Origin: Sulfonitrofixus sp039714575
GTDB taxonomy: Bacteria > Campylobacterota > Campylobacteria > Campylobacterales > Sulfurimonadaceae
Length of the DNA: 20,754 nt
Assembly (NCBI GenBank): GCA_039714575.1
Contig: JBDLJE010000041.1
Location: 1-20,754 of the forward strand
Direction: 5' to 3'
The translations under genes were made by a program, and so were the position numbers. Shown piece by piece: positions 1-7,149 of this stretch. A model generated the notes under the pieces. That model worked only from the letters and a program-made list of their open reading frames with translations. It ran no database searches and was not told the DNA's origin. Within the stretch, counting starts at the first letter, position 1; every line of letters starts with the position of its first letter.

Positions 1-227
1 GCTTCCTCTGCTTTGAACTTGGCATCTTGCATGATTATCTCTTTATTGGTTCGCTCAACAGCAGCTAAAACAAGGAAGAATAGCGTAAGGTACACATACC
101 ATTCAAAGTAAAGCGGCATAAACAGTGCGCCTATAAACGCTGCAAGCGTGACCCATAAAACTATATATCCTACAAACATTGCTGCTATGAGCTTTGCAGT
201 AACCGTCATATGATTTTGATTGTTCAT
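1..227 (-). CDS. Small membrane protein, N-terminal part (truncated by window edge)
   Basis: Partial gene; only the first 75 codons lie in the window and the C-terminus is beyond position 1. The start is the ATG at 225-227, preceded by an AAGGG ribosome-binding site five bases upstream. The visible protein has a short polar N-terminus and then two hydrophobic segments (about residues 12-37 and 42-57) separated by a short FEWYVY turn. A charged stretch (ERTNKE, then QDAKFKAEE) follows, which looks like the start of a cytoplasmic tail or coiled coil. I do not recognise the family. It is divergent from the DUF3592 gene at 338, and a TATAAA box at 248-253 on the minus strand is a plausible -10 for it. 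That this is a real gene is fairly safe; the function is unknown. Confidence 0.7.
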   Translation of the reverse strand, partial: MNNQNHMTVTAKLIAAMFVGYIVLWVTLAAFIGALFMPLYFEWYVYLTLFFLVLAAVERTNKEIIMQDAKFKAEE

Positions 228-258
228 GTTATCCCTTTGTGGTGTTATTTATAAGTAC

Positions 259-271
259 TTTACGGCGTAAA
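259..271. repeat. 13-bp palindrome between divergent genes
   Basis: TTTACG-G-CGTAAA is a perfect odd palindrome lying between the two divergent genes that start at 227 (-) and 338 (+). It sits just upstream of the candidate -10 (TATAAA, 248-253) of the leftward gene, so it could be an operator. The arms are short and chance is a real alternative. Confidence 0.3.
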
Positions 272-337
272 AATGTGGAAATAGTGGGAACCGTCTATGA
301 GTTGTGATAGACTTTAGCAACTTAAACAGGATATTTG

Positions 338-1327
338 ATGATACTTTTTTACATTGTGGGCATGATATTTGCGACACTTGGCCTCTTTATGCTCCTTGAT
401 ACTTACTTTTTTCGTAAAAAAGCACGAACAGTCCAAGGCAGCGTTGTCGGTTATGAGAAAAAGAGATCCAAAAACGGATACCACTACTACCCGGTCGTAA
501 GGTACAGCGACCAAGGCGACACCTACCAATTCAAATCGGACATCGGCTCCAACACCATGAGTTTTTCAATAGACGAAGATGTAGATGTGCTTATACTTGA
601 GAACAGACATAGCAGCGCACGTCTTAAACGTATGGCAAGACCTGTTTTGGCCTTGGCGTTTCTGTTTATGGGAGTGATTCCGATAGTACTTTCTATCTCA
701 GAAATAAAGAGTGCTGATAATCAGATATATGCACTTCAAGGAGGGGTGCTGCTGCTTGCAGCAGGTACCTTTATTCTGCTGCGTTTTTCTAAGCTCTATA
801 GAGACCGTACAGAGAAAAAGTTTACGTATCAGAGAAACAAGAGTGGTGTTGTCGGGTATGAGACTACCCAAGATGTCATCACTGACGCTCATGTAGTGCA
901 AAAAGCCACCGTGTCAAAAACCGCACATGCCTTTGGTGCTTTTACAGGCGCTGTGATGGTGGCAGGTGCACTGTATTGGGCTGAGCATCTTCATGCTTAC
1001 CTGGACAGTGCTGTACGGACACAGGGCGTTATCGTTTCACAAAAAAGTTCTTATTCTGACGGTTCTACGACGTATGCACCGATAATCGAGTTTGCCCCTT
1101 ATAAAAGTAAGACCGTCCGGTTCACTTCCAATGTCAGCAGTTCAAGCCCTTCATGGAAGGTAGGCGACAGTGTCAATGTGTTTTATGATCCAAACGACAC
1201 CGATGATGCGATAATGGATAGAGGTTGGTTCAATTACTTTTTTCAGTTGATGTTAGGGCTTATAGGGTTCATTATTTTAGGAGTATCAAGTTGGCAGCTT
1301 TGGAAAAAGAGCCAAGCCAAGCAGTGA
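338..1327 (+). CDS. Membrane protein with two DUF3592-like domains
   Basis: 329-residue integral membrane protein of unknown function. It begins with a hydrophobic helix (about residues 2-20) and has further hydrophobic segments near 100-120, 130-147, 200-220 and at the C-terminus. Two extracytoplasmic-looking beta-rich stretches have the DUF3592 pattern, in which a TxGxVVGY or TQGVIVS strand is followed by a YxPVVRY or YAPIIEF strand and later a VDVLI or VNVFYDP strand. They lie at about residues 31-95 and 225-290, so this is a tandem-domain version. I chose the ATG at 338 over the TTG at 335 because AGG at 328-330 gives normal spacing to it. The gene runs tail to tail into the minus-strand gene at 1328 with no base between the stop codons. 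DUF3592 has no established biochemical role; the family call comes from pattern recognition, not a profile search. Confidence 0.75.
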   Translation: MILFYIVGMIFATLGLFMLLDTYFFRKKARTVQGSVVGYEKKRSKNGYHYYPVVRYSDQGDTYQFKSDIGSNTMSFSIDEDVDVLILENRHSSARLKRMARPVLALAFLFMGVIPIVLSISEIKSADNQIYALQGGVLLLAAGTFILLRFSKLYRDRTEKKFTYQRNKSGVVGYETTQDVITDAHVVQKATVSKTAHAFGAFTGAVMVAGALYWAEHLHAYLDSAVRTQGVIVSQKSSYSDGSTTYAPIIEFAPYKSKTVRFTSNVSSSSPSWKVGDSVNVFYDPNDTDDAIMDRGWFNYFFQLMLGLIGFIILGVSSWQLWKKSQAKQ

Positions 1328-1735
1328 CTACAGGTACATCAGTTGAGAAAGTGCGATGATAATCACAACAAGACCAAAGGGAAAGAGGTGGCTTTTAAAG
1401 ACCCAAGGGTTGATCTTGAAGAACTTCTGGTTAAACCCGCGCAGTCCGAGCCATAGACCAAGAAAGGCTTTGATGCTGAGCATGATCTGGAAACTGCTCA
1501 TACCGTCAGGACCGATCTCGCCGAATATCTGAAAGAACATATAGATACCGGTTGCAACAGCGACCAAGAGAGCGTTTGGCACGACCTTGCGGACATGCAT
1601 CATGATCGCTTCGCGCGCTTTGGCGCTTTCGTCTTTGTCGAGTGTTTTATTCATTTTGGCCATAAACAGGTTGTCGGTAAAGAGAAAACCGCCGTAGATA
1701 AAGACAGAAAAGATATGAACGAGTTTGATGATCAT
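1328..1735 (-). CDS. Four-helix CopD-like / DUF2269-like membrane protein
   Basis: 135-residue inner-membrane protein with four predicted transmembrane segments (about 3-19, 53-72, 82-99 and 115-133). The opening KLVHIFSVFIYGG resembles small CopD-type and DUF2269-type membrane proteins, where a His in the first helix (His7 here) is conserved and helices may hold haem or copper. The short charged loop (MNKTLDKDESAKARE) is cytoplasmic by the positive-inside rule. No good Shine-Dalgarno sits at normal spacing; an AAGGA lies about 20 bases upstream, so initiation is unusual or weak. It is preceded by a TATAAT promoter and an operator-like dyad (separate entries). The stop codon abuts that of the DUF3592 gene. 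Membrane topology is clear; the family assignment is tentative. Confidence 0.7.
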   Translation of the reverse strand: MIIKLVHIFSVFIYGGFLFTDNLFMAKMNKTLDKDESAKAREAIMMHVRKVVPNALLVAVATGIYMFFQIFGEIGPDGMSSFQIMLSIKAFLGLWLGLRGFNQKFFKINPWVFKSHLFPFGLVVIIIALSQLMYL

Positions 1736-1773
1736 GAAAATGATGGGAAAGTCCTTAAGTATAGTGAAGCGGT

Positions 1774-1800
1774 ATTATAGCAACAGAGCCGTGCTGTCAA
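1774..1800 (-). promoter_or_regulatory. Promoter of the CopD-like gene
   Basis: On the minus strand a consensus TTGACA (complement of 1795-1800) is followed after 15 bases by a consensus TATAAT (complement of 1774-1779). The expected start of transcription is near 1767, leaving a leader of about 32 bases before the ATG at 1735. The spacer is two bases shorter than the ideal 17. A second TTGACA lies inside the adjacent dyad. Confidence 0.55.
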
Positions 1801-1820
1801 CATTGATATGTGTCAATGTT
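1799..1820. repeat. 22-bp perfect dyad overlapping a -35 box
   Basis: AACATTGA and TCAATGTT form 8-bp arms around a 6-base centre. The dyad overlaps the -35 hexamer of the leftward promoter by two bases and lies between the pepA stop codon and the CopD-like gene. It has no T-run behind it in either direction, so it looks more like a protein-binding site than an intrinsic terminator, although it could also stabilise the pepA mRNA 3' end. Confidence 0.5.
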
Positions 1821-1838
1821 AACGCAGCAGCAGATCTG

Positions 1839-3278
1839 TTATTTATCTTCTACCAATGACTCTAAAAACTTGACTGTCATACGTACACCCGCTCCGGTAC
1901 CGCCATGGTTATAGACATCCCAAGGGCTTTCCGTATAGGCTGGCCCGGCAATGTCGAAGTGCATCCATTTCTGTTTCATCTCATCAGTGATAAAGTTTTC
2001 AAGGAAGAGGGCGGCGGTAATAGCGCCTCCATATGGCTTTGAAGCGATGTTACAGATGTCGGCGATGTCGCTTTTGATGAGCTTTTTCAAGTGGTCGTTA
2101 AATGGCAGAGAAGCAACTAGTTCGCCTGAATGTGATGTTGCCTTCATAATGTTATGTTTAAGATGGTTGGAGTGGCCCATCATACCTGTTGTATATGGTC
2201 CTAGTGCGACCATACAGGCGCCCGTCAAGGTTGCATAGTCAAAGATGAAGTCAGACTGAACTGTGTCTTGTGCATAGGCTAGAACGTCAGCTAGAACAAG
2301 ACGTCCTTCAGCATCAGTATTACGCACTTCTATTGTTGTGCCATTTCGCGCTGTCAATACGTCATCAGGCTTAAAAGCAGAACCATCGACCATATTCTCA
2401 GCAGCACCAAGGAAACCATGTACTTCTATAGGCAACTTGAGCTCGCTGACGGCTTTCATCATTCCAAGAACGGCACAGGCACCCGCCTTGTCCATCTTCA
2501 TAGTAACCATTGATGTTGAAGGTTTTAGACTTAATCCACCGCTATCATAAGTAAGGCCTTTGCCAACTAAAGAGACCGTCTTAATAGCATTGTCTGGTTT
2601 GTAAGCCAGGTGTATAAGGCGTGGTTTGTGGATCGAAGCACGGCCAACAGCCAACATGGCGTTCATATTTTCGAACTCAAGTGCTTTTTCATCTAGGATG
2701 TCGCACTCCAGGTTGTTAGTGTTAGCCAATGTCTCAGCGACTTCAGCCATCACCTCTGGCGTCATGTCTTGAGGTGTCATGTTGACAAGTTCACGAGCAA
2801 AATTAGTTGCTGTTGCTGTGATGACTGCATCATTAAAAGCTTTTTCAATATCACTGTTCTCTAGTGCATCGTCATTGAAATTCTGGTCTGAAAAGATGAC
2901 CTCTTTTAAAGCCACCTCAGTTTGCGTTGACTTATATATCTCAAAGCTATAGCCACCCATGATAAAACCTTCGACCAAAGCACCAACATTTTTCAGGTAG
3001 TACTGTGAAAGTTTTAGAGAGCTGTATTGAAAACCTTTAACGTTTTTGACAACAGCAGCTGCGGCAGAACGAAGTGCAGTAGAACCGTAGTTCTCAATAC
3101 CACAGACAACTAAAGCACTCTCATGAAGAATACAGAACTCGTCTTGCGCCGCTTTAAAACCTGTTTTTGAGAGCTTCTCTCTGTATTCACTTGTTTCTAG
3201 TGTCTCTTCAGTTAGAAATAGGACTGTTAGTTCAGCTTCTATGCTTGACAGTGATTCATTTTTTAATTGGACGTTCAT
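1839..3278 (-). CDS. pepA: Leucyl aminopeptidase (M17 family)
   Basis: Cytosolic two-metal aminopeptidase that removes N-terminal residues from peptides, helping peptide turnover. At 479 residues it is near the usual length. The catalytic C-terminal half is complete: Lys240, Asp245, Lys252, Asp263, Asp322, Glu324 and Arg326 line up with the known metal ligands and catalytic residues of E. coli PepA at a constant offset of 30. The M17 signature NTDAEGRL spans 320-327. The N-terminal 150 residues are more divergent, as is normal for the family. The ATG at 3276-3278 follows a GGAG ribosome-binding site. It lies downstream of trpB on the same strand but after 188 bases, with a TATAAT box at 3338-3343 that probably gives it its own promoter. 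pepA near apt/rpiB/lepB/folD is an arrangement I recall from H. pylori. Confidence 0.96.
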   Translation of the reverse strand: MNVQLKNESLSSIEAELTVLFLTEETLETSEYREKLSKTGFKAAQDEFCILHESALVVCGIENYGSTALRSAAAAVVKNVKGFQYSSLKLSQYYLKNVGALVEGFIMGGYSFEIYKSTQTEVALKEVIFSDQNFNDDALENSDIEKAFNDAVITATATNFARELVNMTPQDMTPEVMAEVAETLANTNNLECDILDEKALEFENMNAMLAVGRASIHKPRLIHLAYKPDNAIKTVSLVGKGLTYDSGGLSLKPSTSMVTMKMDKAGACAVLGMMKAVSELKLPIEVHGFLGAAENMVDGSAFKPDDVLTARNGTTIEVRNTDAEGRLVLADVLAYAQDTVQSDFIFDYATLTGACMVALGPYTTGMMGHSNHLKHNIMKATSHSGELVASLPFNDHLKKLIKSDIADICNIASKPYGGAITAALFLENFITDEMKQKWMHFDIAGPAYTESPWDVYNHGGTGAGVRMTVKFLESLVEDK

Positions 3279-3337
3279 CGGGTCTCCATAAAGTTATATA
3301 GTAAGTTAAATAGCATTCTAGCGGATTATGTAAAACA

Positions 3338-3343
3338 ATTATA
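3338..3343 (-). promoter_or_regulatory. Candidate -10 box of pepA
   Basis: The complement reads TATAAT, 59 bases upstream of the pepA ATG. No good -35 hexamer is seen 17 bases upstream, which is common in Campylobacterota. A weaker TAGAAT (complement of 3315-3320), closer to the gene, is an alternative. Confidence 0.4.
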
Positions 3344-3352
3344 GGGCGTCTG

Positions 3353-3414
3353 TATAGATTAAGATCACTAAAATCTATAGGTGATACCAAGAAGACAGTG
3401 GAAAGATCACCTAT
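3353..3414. repeat. Two adjoining inverted repeats between trpB and pepA
   Basis: The first repeat is TATAGATT (3353-3360) with AATCTATA (3372-3379), around 11 bases. The second is ATAGGTGAT (3377-3385) with ATCACCTAT (3406-3414), around 20 bases. Because they share 3377-3379 the two hairpins cannot both form completely in RNA. The first repeat would cover the -35 region of the proposed pepA promoter; the second lies about 53 bases after the trpB stop codon. Confidence 0.5.
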
Positions 3415-3426
3415 CTTGATTATCCG

Positions 3427-3451
3427 AAAAAAGAGATGTAAGATGACTTAC
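3427..3451 (-). terminator. Weak candidate terminator after trpB
   Basis: In the direction of trpB transcription, GTAAG-TCAT-CTTAC (a 5-bp stem with a 4-base loop) is followed five bases later by six T residues (complement of 3427-3432). The stem is short and the T-run is not directly adjacent, so termination here would be inefficient. Confidence 0.3.
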
Positions 3452-3466
3452 TAAATGTAGTAGCTC

Positions 3467-4666
3467 TTAGTCAAAGTGCAGCAGGTCTTTGGCCTGGATC
3501 ATATCTTTGTCACCGCGTCCTGAGACGTTGACGATGATAAGTTTGCCTTCGATATCTTTGATCTTTTTCAAATACGCGATAGCGTGAGAGCTTTCGAAGG
3601 CGGGGATAATGCCTTCTTTGCGTGAGAGCCACACAAAGGCGTCAAGCGCCTCTTCGTCAGTGATATGGTCGTAAGTAACACTCTCATTGTCTTTATGAAA
3701 AGCGTGCTCCGGCCCGATGCCCGGATAGTCAAGTCCGGCAGAGATAGAGTGCGCCTCTAATATCTGTCCGTCATCATCTTGAAGCAGGTACGAGAGTTGG
3801 CCGTGCAGAACGCCCGGACGGCCTTCCATAAGCGAGCAGCCGTGTTTGTCGGTGCAGATACCGTGTCCGCCGGCTTCAATACCGATACACTCCACCTTTT
3901 TGTCTTCCAAAAAGTGCTGGAACATACCGATAGCGTTTGAACCGCCGCCGATACAGGCGATGACGTGGTCAGGAAGACGGCTCTCTTTTTCCAGGATCTG
4001 CGCGCGCGCCTCTTTACCGATAATAGCCTGGAAGTCACGTACCATCATCGGGTAAGGATGAGGACCTGCAACTGTACCGATGATATAGTAGGTGTCGCGG
4101 GCATTGGTCACCCAGTGGCGAATTGCTTCGTTCATCGCATCTTTAAGCGTTCTTGACCCGCTCTCTACTGCATGAACTTTAGCGCCAAGCAGTTTCATTC
4201 TAAAGACATTGAGTTCTTGACGTTCGACATCTTTAGCACCCATAAAGATCTCGCACTCTAGACCAAGCAGGGCTGCGATCGTTGCTGTTGCTACACCGTG
4301 CTGGCCTGCGCCTGTTTCGGCAATGACCTTCTTTTTACCAAGACGTTTAGCCAGCAGACCCTGAGCAATAACATTGTTGACCTTGTGTGCGCCGGTATGG
4401 TTAAGGTCTTCACGTTTAAGATAGACTTTAGCCCCCAACTCCTCAGAGATGTTTGTAGCATAGTACAGTGGTGAAGGGCGACCGACATAGTCTGTGAGAT
4501 AGTAGTCCACCTCTGCCCAGAACCCTTTGTCAAAACGTACCTTCGCATACTCTTCATTAAGCTCAAGCAGTGCCGGCATGAGGGTTTCAGGTACATAACG
4601 TCCGCCGAAGATACCGAAATGACCATTCTCGTCCGGATCAAATTTTGATGGTGAAGGGATATACAT
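3467..4666 (-). CDS. trpB: Tryptophan synthase beta chain
   Basis: PLP enzyme that joins indole and L-serine to make tryptophan, normally in a complex with TrpA. The protein is 399 residues, the usual length. PLP-binding Lys95 lies in LNHTGAHKVNN, catalytic Glu117 in IAETGAGQHG, and the phosphate-binding loop is CIGGGSNAIG. I chose the ATG at 4664-4666 because it begins the conserved MYIPSPSKFDPDENGHFG N-terminus; the open frame continues 33 codons further up, but only through apt coding sequence. The start overlaps the apt stop codon by one base (TAATG), so translation is probably coupled. No trpA, trpF or other trp gene is in the window, so this copy stands apart from the rest of the pathway. 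It looks like a standard TrpB1-type enzyme, not TrpB2. Confidence 0.96.
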   Translation of the reverse strand: MYIPSPSKFDPDENGHFGIFGGRYVPETLMPALLELNEEYAKVRFDKGFWAEVDYYLTDYVGRPSPLYYATNISEELGAKVYLKREDLNHTGAHKVNNVIAQGLLAKRLGKKKVIAETGAGQHGVATATIAALLGLECEIFMGAKDVERQELNVFRMKLLGAKVHAVESGSRTLKDAMNEAIRHWVTNARDTYYIIGTVAGPHPYPMMVRDFQAIIGKEARAQILEKESRLPDHVIACIGGGSNAIGMFQHFLEDKKVECIGIEAGGHGICTDKHGCSLMEGRPGVLHGQLSYLLQDDDGQILEAHSISAGLDYPGIGPEHAFHKDNESVTYDHITDEEALDAFVWLSRKEGIIPAFESSHAIAYLKKIKDIEGKLIIVNVSGRGDKDMIQAKDLLHFD

Positions 4667-5214
4667 TAGTTGACCTCGATAACGCTGTAAACAGGTGATT
4701 TTTCTTCTAGTTTCTCGATGCCTTCCAAGAAGGTAAGCCCCATGATAAAACATGATTCGACACACTCCGCACCGACTTGAGAGATCAGGCTTGCAGCAGC
4801 AACGGCTGTACCGCCGGTAGCGATAAGGTCGTCTACAAGCAGTACACGTGCATTCTCTTTGCCTTCAAAAGCGTCTATGTGGATCTCGACTTCATCGATG
4901 CCGTACTCCAAAACATACTTCTCAGAAACAGTGGTGTAGGGCAGCTTGCCTTTTTTACGAATAGGGACAAAACCGATACCAAGGTCGCGTGCTAAGGCTG
5001 CACCGAAGATAAAGCCACGGGCGTCAATACCGGCGATATAGTCAAGGTTGTATGACTGATAACGATCTCTGAGATGCTCTTGAAGGGTCTTGAATGCCTC
5101 GGCATTATTTAAGATCGTGGTGATGTCTTTAAAGACGATACCCGGTTTTGGAAAGTCCGGGATGTCACGGACAGCGCCTTCGATAATAGTTCGTTGTTCT
5201 TGGTTGAGTGTCAT
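4666..5214 (-). CDS. apt: Adenine phosphoribosyltransferase
   Basis: Salvages adenine by transferring it to PRPP to give AMP in the cytosol. At 182 residues it is a typical length. The N-terminal signature IPDFPKPGIVFKDIT is at 18-32 and the PRPP-binding motif VDDLIATGGT at 127-136. The loop with RKKGKLP (86-92) is also typical. The ATG is three bases after the rpiB stop codon, and the gene ends in a one-base overlap with trpB. It sits in the middle of the folD-to-trpB operon, so it is probably expressed constitutively with the housekeeping genes around it. Confidence 0.96.
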   Translation of the reverse strand: MTLNQEQRTIIEGAVRDIPDFPKPGIVFKDITTILNNAEAFKTLQEHLRDRYQSYNLDYIAGIDARGFIFGAALARDLGIGFVPIRKKGKLPYTTVSEKYVLEYGIDEVEIHIDAFEGKENARVLLVDDLIATGGTAVAAASLISQVGAECVESCFIMGLTFLEGIEKLEEKSPVYSVIEVN

Positions 5215-5217
5215 GAT

Positions 5218-5655
5218 TTATCCTTGGATGGCTTCGATTTTTTCAACACGTCCGCTGTGACGGCCGCCTTCGAACGAACCTGCGATCCATGCGTCGATGA
5301 TAGACTCGGCAACACCGACACCGACAATACGCTCACCGAAGCAGAGTACATTGGCATCGTTATGCGCCCGTGCCATTGTTGCTGTATAGGCGTCATGACA
5401 AAGTGCCGCGCGAATACCGTGAAAACGGTTGGCGGACATGCTCATGCCGATACCCGAACCGCAGATCAGAACACCATGTGCCGAGGGGTCGTTCAAAACA
5501 CTTTCACAGACTTTGACAGCATAGTCCGGGTAGTCAACACGGTCTTTGGAGAAAGGGCCGAGGTCTTCGACTTCGTGGCCTTTAGCGCGCAGCATCTCAA
5601 CAGTAATATCTTTTAGATCGATTCCGGCGTGGTCAGTAGCAACATAAAACTTCAT
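5218..5655 (-). CDS. rpiB: Ribose-5-phosphate isomerase B
   Basis: Interconverts ribose 5-phosphate and ribulose 5-phosphate in the pentose phosphate pathway. The start codon is one of three tandem ATGs (5661, 5658, 5655). An AAAGGAA ribosome-binding site directly abuts the first, so I chose the third, which has normal spacing and gives a 145-residue protein of standard size beginning MKFYVATDHAG. Cys65 in the LICGSGIGMSMSANR loop corresponds to the catalytic Cys of E. coli RpiB; Asp8/His9 and His98 are also present. The Shine-Dalgarno overlaps the stop codon of the upstream M50 protease gene, and apt follows after three bases, both consistent with one operon. Its adjacency to apt fits a supply of ribose phosphate for PRPP and nucleotide salvage, though that link is inference. 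Confidence 0.95.
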   Translation of the reverse strand: MKFYVATDHAGIDLKDITVEMLRAKGHEVEDLGPFSKDRVDYPDYAVKVCESVLNDPSAHGVLICGSGIGMSMSANRFHGIRAALCHDAYTATMARAHNDANVLCFGERIVGVGVAESIIDAWIAGSFEGGRHSGRVEKIEAIQG

Positions 5656-5666
5656 CATCATTTCCT

Positions 5667-6344
5667 TTAAGCGAGTAAGAATTTTAGTACGAATTGTACG
5701 GGTGCAAGCAGAACGTATTGGTGTATCGGTGTTACCAGGATGATGACAACGATGATCATCCCGTAACGTTCCACTTTATAAAACCATTCAGCGACAGCGT
5801 TATAGTTGTATTTCAATGCAGCATACATCAAAAAGTGTGCACCGTCAAACTGTGGAATAGGAAGGAGGTTGAAAACACCCAAGACCACATTGATGATGAC
5901 CAGCTGCATCACCAGGAAGTAGGCAAACACGTAAACCATCGAGTCGCTGACAAGCGGTTGCGGCATAGCAAGCAAAAAAGCAGCGGCAAGAGCAGCAACA
6001 ATAAAGTTGTACGTTATACCGGCTAGACTGACCTGCATCACAGCGTTGTAGCCGCCGTTGTCAACAACAGTACGTGTGTTGATAGGCACCGGTTTCGCCC
6101 AGCCAAACAGAAAACCGCCGTCTGAACCAAAGAGCATCGGCACAAAGTACATTAAACCCGGTACAAGCAGTGAACCGACAGGGTCGATGTGGGGGATAGG
6201 GTTAATGGTAAGACGACCGGCATTTTTTGCGGTCATATCGCCGTATTTGTAAGCGACCCAGCCATGCATGATCTCATGGCCGATAATAGCAATAAGAAGA
6301 GCCAGGACAGCCGTAGCGATCCTCAGTAGATCAATAGAGTCCAT
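5667..6344 (-). CDS. Site-2-protease-type membrane metallopeptidase (M50)
   Basis: Polytopic inner-membrane protein of 225 residues, the short form of the M50 family without a PDZ domain. The zinc motif HEIMH is at 23-27 in the first hydrophobic segment, and the third ligand is Asp167 in NLLPIPQFDG (159-168). GRLTINPIPHIDPVGS (43-58) and GWAKPVPIN (81-89) are also typical of this subfamily. The family cleaves substrates within the membrane, but the substrate of this bacterial short form is not established. The ATG lies inside the end of lepB (14-base overlap), so the two are co-translated. The same position next to lepB is one I recall from H. pylori (HP0575). Sometimes annotated only as a site-2 protease family protein. 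Confidence 0.93.
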   Translation of the reverse strand: MDSIDLLRIATAVLALLIAIIGHEIMHGWVAYKYGDMTAKNAGRLTINPIPHIDPVGSLLVPGLMYFVPMLFGSDGGFLFGWAKPVPINTRTVVDNGGYNAVMQVSLAGITYNFIVAALAAAFLLAMPQPLVSDSMVYVFAYFLVMQLVIINVVLGVFNLLPIPQFDGAHFLMYAALKYNYNAVAEWFYKVERYGMIIVVIILVTPIHQYVLLAPVQFVLKFLLA

Positions 6345-7149
6345 GGTCGTCTTTATCTTGTACTAGACGTTCAGCGACTGCTTTGTCGAGGTGTACGCTC
6401 TGTTCAAGGTCCGTCGGTGTCTTGCCCAAACGGTCCCAGCGGATGATATAGTTGTCATCCATACTGAAATAGACGAACCAAGGTGTTCCCTCGACCAGGC
6501 CGTACGGAACAGCACCCCAGAAACGGCTGTCGTTTGAGTGGTCGCGGTTGTCACCCATCATAAAGTAATGGTCTTCTTCTACAAGAACAGGACCAAAATT
6601 AAAGATAGGCTGCGGGTATCGGCCGTTATTGACGATCTTCTCATCGTGGTGAATACCGGGATGTGCTTTTTGATATGGGTTCTTTACCCAAAGTTCGCCG
6701 CCAAAGACCATGATCTCAAAATCTTTGTAGTGCTCTTTGACATACTGGTCTCCCTCTCTTGGATGAAGGTAAAGGTCTTTGTCGCGCACCGCGATCTTGT
6801 CGCCCGGCAGGCCTACACAGCGCTTGACATAGTGAAGATCGGTGTTATGCGGGTAGCGGAAGATAACGATGTGACCGCGTTCCGGTGTGTCGCCGTCATA
6901 GATGTGACCATCCGTGCCGGGAACAACAGGGATCTCTAAAAAAGGGATATGTGGCGTAGGGATACCGTAAGCGAACTTCTTGGCAAAAAGATGGTCGCCG
7001 ATCAGCAGTGAGTCTTTCATCGAACCGCTTGGTATACGAAAGGCTTGTGCCACAAAAAAGATGATGAAAAGGACAATTATGATCGTACCTGTCCATGAGT
7101 TTGAAAAGCGGTAGGCTTTTCCGGCTGCGTTATAGACTTTTTGTTTCAT
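6331..7149 (-). CDS. lepB: Signal peptidase I
   Basis: Inner-membrane serine protease that removes signal peptides from exported proteins. It has one N-terminal membrane anchor (about 21-37), followed at once by the catalytic Ser43 in IPSGSMKDSL and the general base Lys109 in YVKRCVGLPGD. The later conserved box GDNRDHSNDSRFWG is present. The protein is 272 residues, within the family range; a longer insert between the Ser and Lys boxes (about 64-92) is typical of Campylobacterota versions. The ATG shares one base with the folD stop codon (TAATG), and the 3' end overlaps the M50 gene by 14 bases. It is the only type I signal peptidase in the window and so is probably essential. Confidence 0.96.
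   Translation of the reverse strand: MKQKVYNAAGKAYRFSNSWTGTIIIVLFIIFFVAQAFRIPSGSMKDSLLIGDHLFAKKFAYGIPTPHIPFLEIPVVPGTDGHIYDGDTPERGHIVIFRYPHNTDLHYVKRCVGLPGDKIAVRDKDLYLHPREGDQYVKEHYKDFEIMVFGGELWVKNPYQKAHPGIHHDEKIVNNGRYPQPIFNFGPVLVEEDHYFMMGDNRDHSNDSRFWGAVPYGLVEGTPWFVYFSMDDNYIIRWDRLGKTPTDLEQSVHLDKAVAERLVQDKDDHGLY

Noticed and set aside
4667..4765. Longer trpB open frame starting 33 codons upstream
   Set aside because: The extra residues lie wholly within apt coding sequence and match no TrpB N-terminus; the conserved protein begins at the ATG at 4666.
5194..5616. Plus-strand open frame of 140 codons opposite rpiB
   Set aside because: It is antisense to a clearly conserved gene, and its translation looks like a shadow of rpiB, rich in Cys and His, with no ribosome-binding site of note.
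6538..6939. Plus-strand open frame of 133 codons opposite lepB
   Set aside because: Antisense to the catalytic region of signal peptidase I; no independent support.
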